Source: Ruminococcus sp.
GTDB lineage: Bacteria > Bacillota > Clostridia > Oscillospirales > Ruminococcaceae
Assembly: GCA_024697705.1 (NCBI GenBank)
Contig: JAILFF010000215.1
Span: 1 to 6,301 of the forward strand
DNA length: 6,301 bases
Direction: 5' to 3'
The translations under genes and the position numbers were made by a program. Shown one piece after another: positions 5,746 through 6,301 of the stretch (positions within the stretch are counted from its first letter, which is position 1; each line of letters begins with the position of its first letter). The notes beneath the pieces are model-generated. The model ran no database searches. It saw only the letters and a list, made by a program, of their open reading frames with translations, and was not told the DNA's origin.

Positions 5746-5792
5746 GCACGATTGCACGAACCTTGTTCGTGCCGTTCGTGCAGCCGCCGTTT
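5746..5792. repeat. Dispersed palindromic repeat, copy B (yqfC leader)
   Basis: This is the non-coding counterpart of the copy in yqfC. It forms a perfect hairpin, GCACGAAC (5754-5761), spacer CTT, GTTCGTGC (5765-5772), followed by a second GTTCGTGC (5774-5781). It lies 15 nt upstream of the yqfC ribosome site, so it would be transcribed in the leader. There is no T tract on either side, so it does not look like a terminator. Confidence 0.85.
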
Positions 5793-5797
5793 ATTTA

Positions 5798-5826
5798 CAT
5801 ATATGCGCCGGCACGGATTATAATTC
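5798..5826 (-). promoter_or_regulatory. Weak sigma-E-like promoter candidate for yqfC-yqfD
   Basis: On the minus strand, GAATTAT (5826-5820) and CATATATG (5805-5798) are 14 bp apart. They partly match the Bacillus sigma-E pattern (KMATATT, about 14-15 bp, CATACAnT). The match is incomplete, at roughly five of seven and five of eight positions. It is listed because yqfC and yqfD are sigma-E genes in Bacillus and no good sigma-A promoter is seen for them. It would place the repeat hairpin in the leader. Confidence 0.2.
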
Positions 5827-5890
5827 GCAGTCAAAGAAATTCGTTAAACTTATATTAATTTATTAAAATAAAAAAATATCTTTAAAGCTA

Positions 5891-5919
5891 TTGACACCCG
5901 TAATTTTTTATGATATAAT
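5891..5919 (+). promoter_or_regulatory. Consensus sigma-A promoter of tRNA-Ala
   Basis: TTGACA (5891-5896) and TATAAT (5914-5919) are both perfect, separated by the ideal 17 bp, with TG at the extended -10 position (TGATATAAT). Transcription should start near 5926, about 7 nt before the tRNA. Such a perfect promoter fits a stable RNA gene. Confidence 0.93.
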
Positions 5920-5932
5920 AATTAACGTTGAC

Positions 5933-6005
5933 GGGGCATTAGCGCAGTTGGTAGCGCACAACACTGGCAGTGTTGGGGTCAGGGGTTCGAATCCCCTATG
6001 CTCCA
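5933..6005 (+). tRNA. tRNA-Ala (anticodon GGC)
   Basis: A complete 73-nt cloverleaf can be drawn. The acceptor stem is GGGGCAT with ATGCTCC, the D arm is GCGC/GCGC around AGTTGGTA, and the anticodon stem is CAACA/TGTTG with loop CTGGCAG. The variable loop is GGGTC, and the T arm is AGGGG/CCCCT around TTCGAAT. The anticodon is GGC, reading GCC and GCT alanine codons. The acceptor stem has the G3-U70 wobble pair that marks alanine tRNAs, and the discriminator base is A73. The 3' CCA is not encoded (TTT follows), so it must be added by the CCA enzyme. The gene is read away from yqfC, from its own promoter. Confidence 0.97.
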
Positions 6006-6018
6006 TTTTATTTTTACA

Positions 6019-6048
6019 TCGCAAATTCAAGGGTTTGCGAGGTTTTTT
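6019..6048 (+). terminator. Intrinsic terminator of tRNA-Ala
   Basis: The inverted arms TCGCAAA (6019-6025) and TTTGCGA (6034-6040) enclose an 8-nt loop and are followed by GG and six Ts, then GTTTT. This is a typical rho-independent terminator 13 nt after the tRNA, making the tRNA a single-gene transcript. Confidence 0.88.
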
Positions 6049-6065
6049 GTTTTGCTGAAATAGGG

Positions 6066-6085
6066 ATTTGTCCATTATTTGTCCA
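6066..6085 (+). repeat. Direct repeat ATTTGTCCA, two copies
   Basis: ATTTGTCCA occurs at 6066-6074 and 6077-6085, an 11-bp period (about one helical turn), and TTGTCCA recurs at 6215-6221. Same-face repeats close to a tRNA 3' end resemble protein-binding sites, for example integrase arm sites. No integrase gene is in the window. Confidence 0.5.
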
Positions 6086-6094
6086 AAAGACTAT

Positions 6095-6228
6095 CCTATT
6101 GTTCATCTTCTCTTGATATGCTAAAACTCGCGTGATTACGCATCGTTTCACAATCTGCGAAACGATTGTTTGATACATCTTCGGTCAACATTTTGTATCA
6201 TAGTTGACCACGAGTTGTCCACAATAGG
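6095..6228. repeat. Nested and interleaved inverted repeats, no gene
   Basis: This gene-free stretch contains five perfect inverted pairs: CCTATTGT/ACAATAGG (6095-6102 with 6221-6228), AACTCG/CGAGTT (6125-6130 with 6211-6216), ATCGTTTC/GAAACGAT (6142-6149 with 6159-6166), TGATACA/TGTATCA (6171-6177 with 6194-6200) and GGTCAAC/GTTGACC (6183-6189 with 6203-6209). The first encloses the second, which encloses the rest. The last two interleave, so as RNA they would form a pseudoknot or two alternative stems. No open frame of useful length with a ribosome site is present. It may be a structured RNA, a recombination site, or the edge of a past insertion. Confidence 0.55.
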
Positions 6229-6270
6229 CTAAGACAGAGGAATATATCATAAAACGAAAAGCATGAGAAA

Positions 6271-6295
6271 CGGTCTCCGAACTGCTCGGAGACCG
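6271..6295. terminator. Strong hairpin, probable terminator
   Basis: A perfect 10-bp stem, CGGTCTCCGA (6271-6280) with TCGGAGACCG (6286-6295), closes a 5-nt loop. On the plus strand CATTTA follows and the window ends, so a T tract cannot be judged. On the minus strand the hairpin is followed by TTTCTC and then a T-rich stretch, which could terminate a gene coming from the right. Confidence 0.55.
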
Positions 6296-6301
6296 CATTT
6301 A

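Noticed and set aside
5815..5840. TTGACT and TATAAT on the minus strand as a yqfC sigma-A promoter
   Set aside because: The two hexamers are only 6 bp apart, which cannot serve as -35 and -10.
6263..6301. ATG at 6263 as the start of a plus-strand gene leaving the window
   Set aside because: The nearest purine-rich site (about 6236-6240) is more than 20 nt away and the frame runs straight through a perfect hairpin.

Overview
The window looks like chromosomal DNA of a spore-forming Firmicute of class Clostridia, probably a gut Ruminococcaceae/Oscillospiraceae-type bacterium. This rests on the sporulation pair yqfC-yqfD, the Firmicutes-type order of the phoH-ybeY-dgkA-era block, and an N-terminal C-x3-H-YYD-x6-CPxC motif that I recall mainly from clostridial proteins. 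The assignment is from gene content; no phylogenetic marker was searched.

Layout. Every protein gene I accept lies on the minus strand, so transcription runs from about 5800 down to 1: yqfC (GTG start at 5720), yqfD (ATGA overlap with yqfC), a 225-bp AT-rich gap with a good promoter, phoH, ybeY (8-nt overlap), dgkA (4-nt gap), a 114-residue unknown (8-nt overlap with dgkA), a possible 19-codon ORF, an 85-residue zinc-motif/coiled-coil protein, a 243-residue relative with an extra C-terminal domain, and era, which runs off the left edge after 158 codons. On the plus strand a tRNA-Ala(GGC) gene with a consensus promoter and an intrinsic terminator is read away from yqfC. The last roughly 250 bases hold no convincing gene but are rich in direct and inverted repeats and end in a strong hairpin.

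How the genes fit together. YqfC and YqfD are mother-cell sporulation proteins. PhoH, YbeY and Era form a widely conserved RNA and ribosome-maturation group, and DgkA recycles undecaprenol or diacylglycerol for the envelope. In Bacillus-like genomes yqfF (pgpH) lies between phoH and ybeY, and cdd between dgkA and era. Both are absent here, and the dgkA-era interval holds three or four small unrecognised genes.

Most notable signals: (1) a dispersed palindromic repeat family (core CACGAAC-n-TTGTTCGTG) with one copy in the yqfC leader, one forming the C-terminal codons of yqfC, and an 18-bp tandem array encoding a hexapeptide repeat inside yqfD; (2) the tandem pair of zinc-motif coiled-coil proteins beside era; (3) a set of nested and interleaved inverted repeats downstream of the tRNA that could be a structured RNA or a recombination site.
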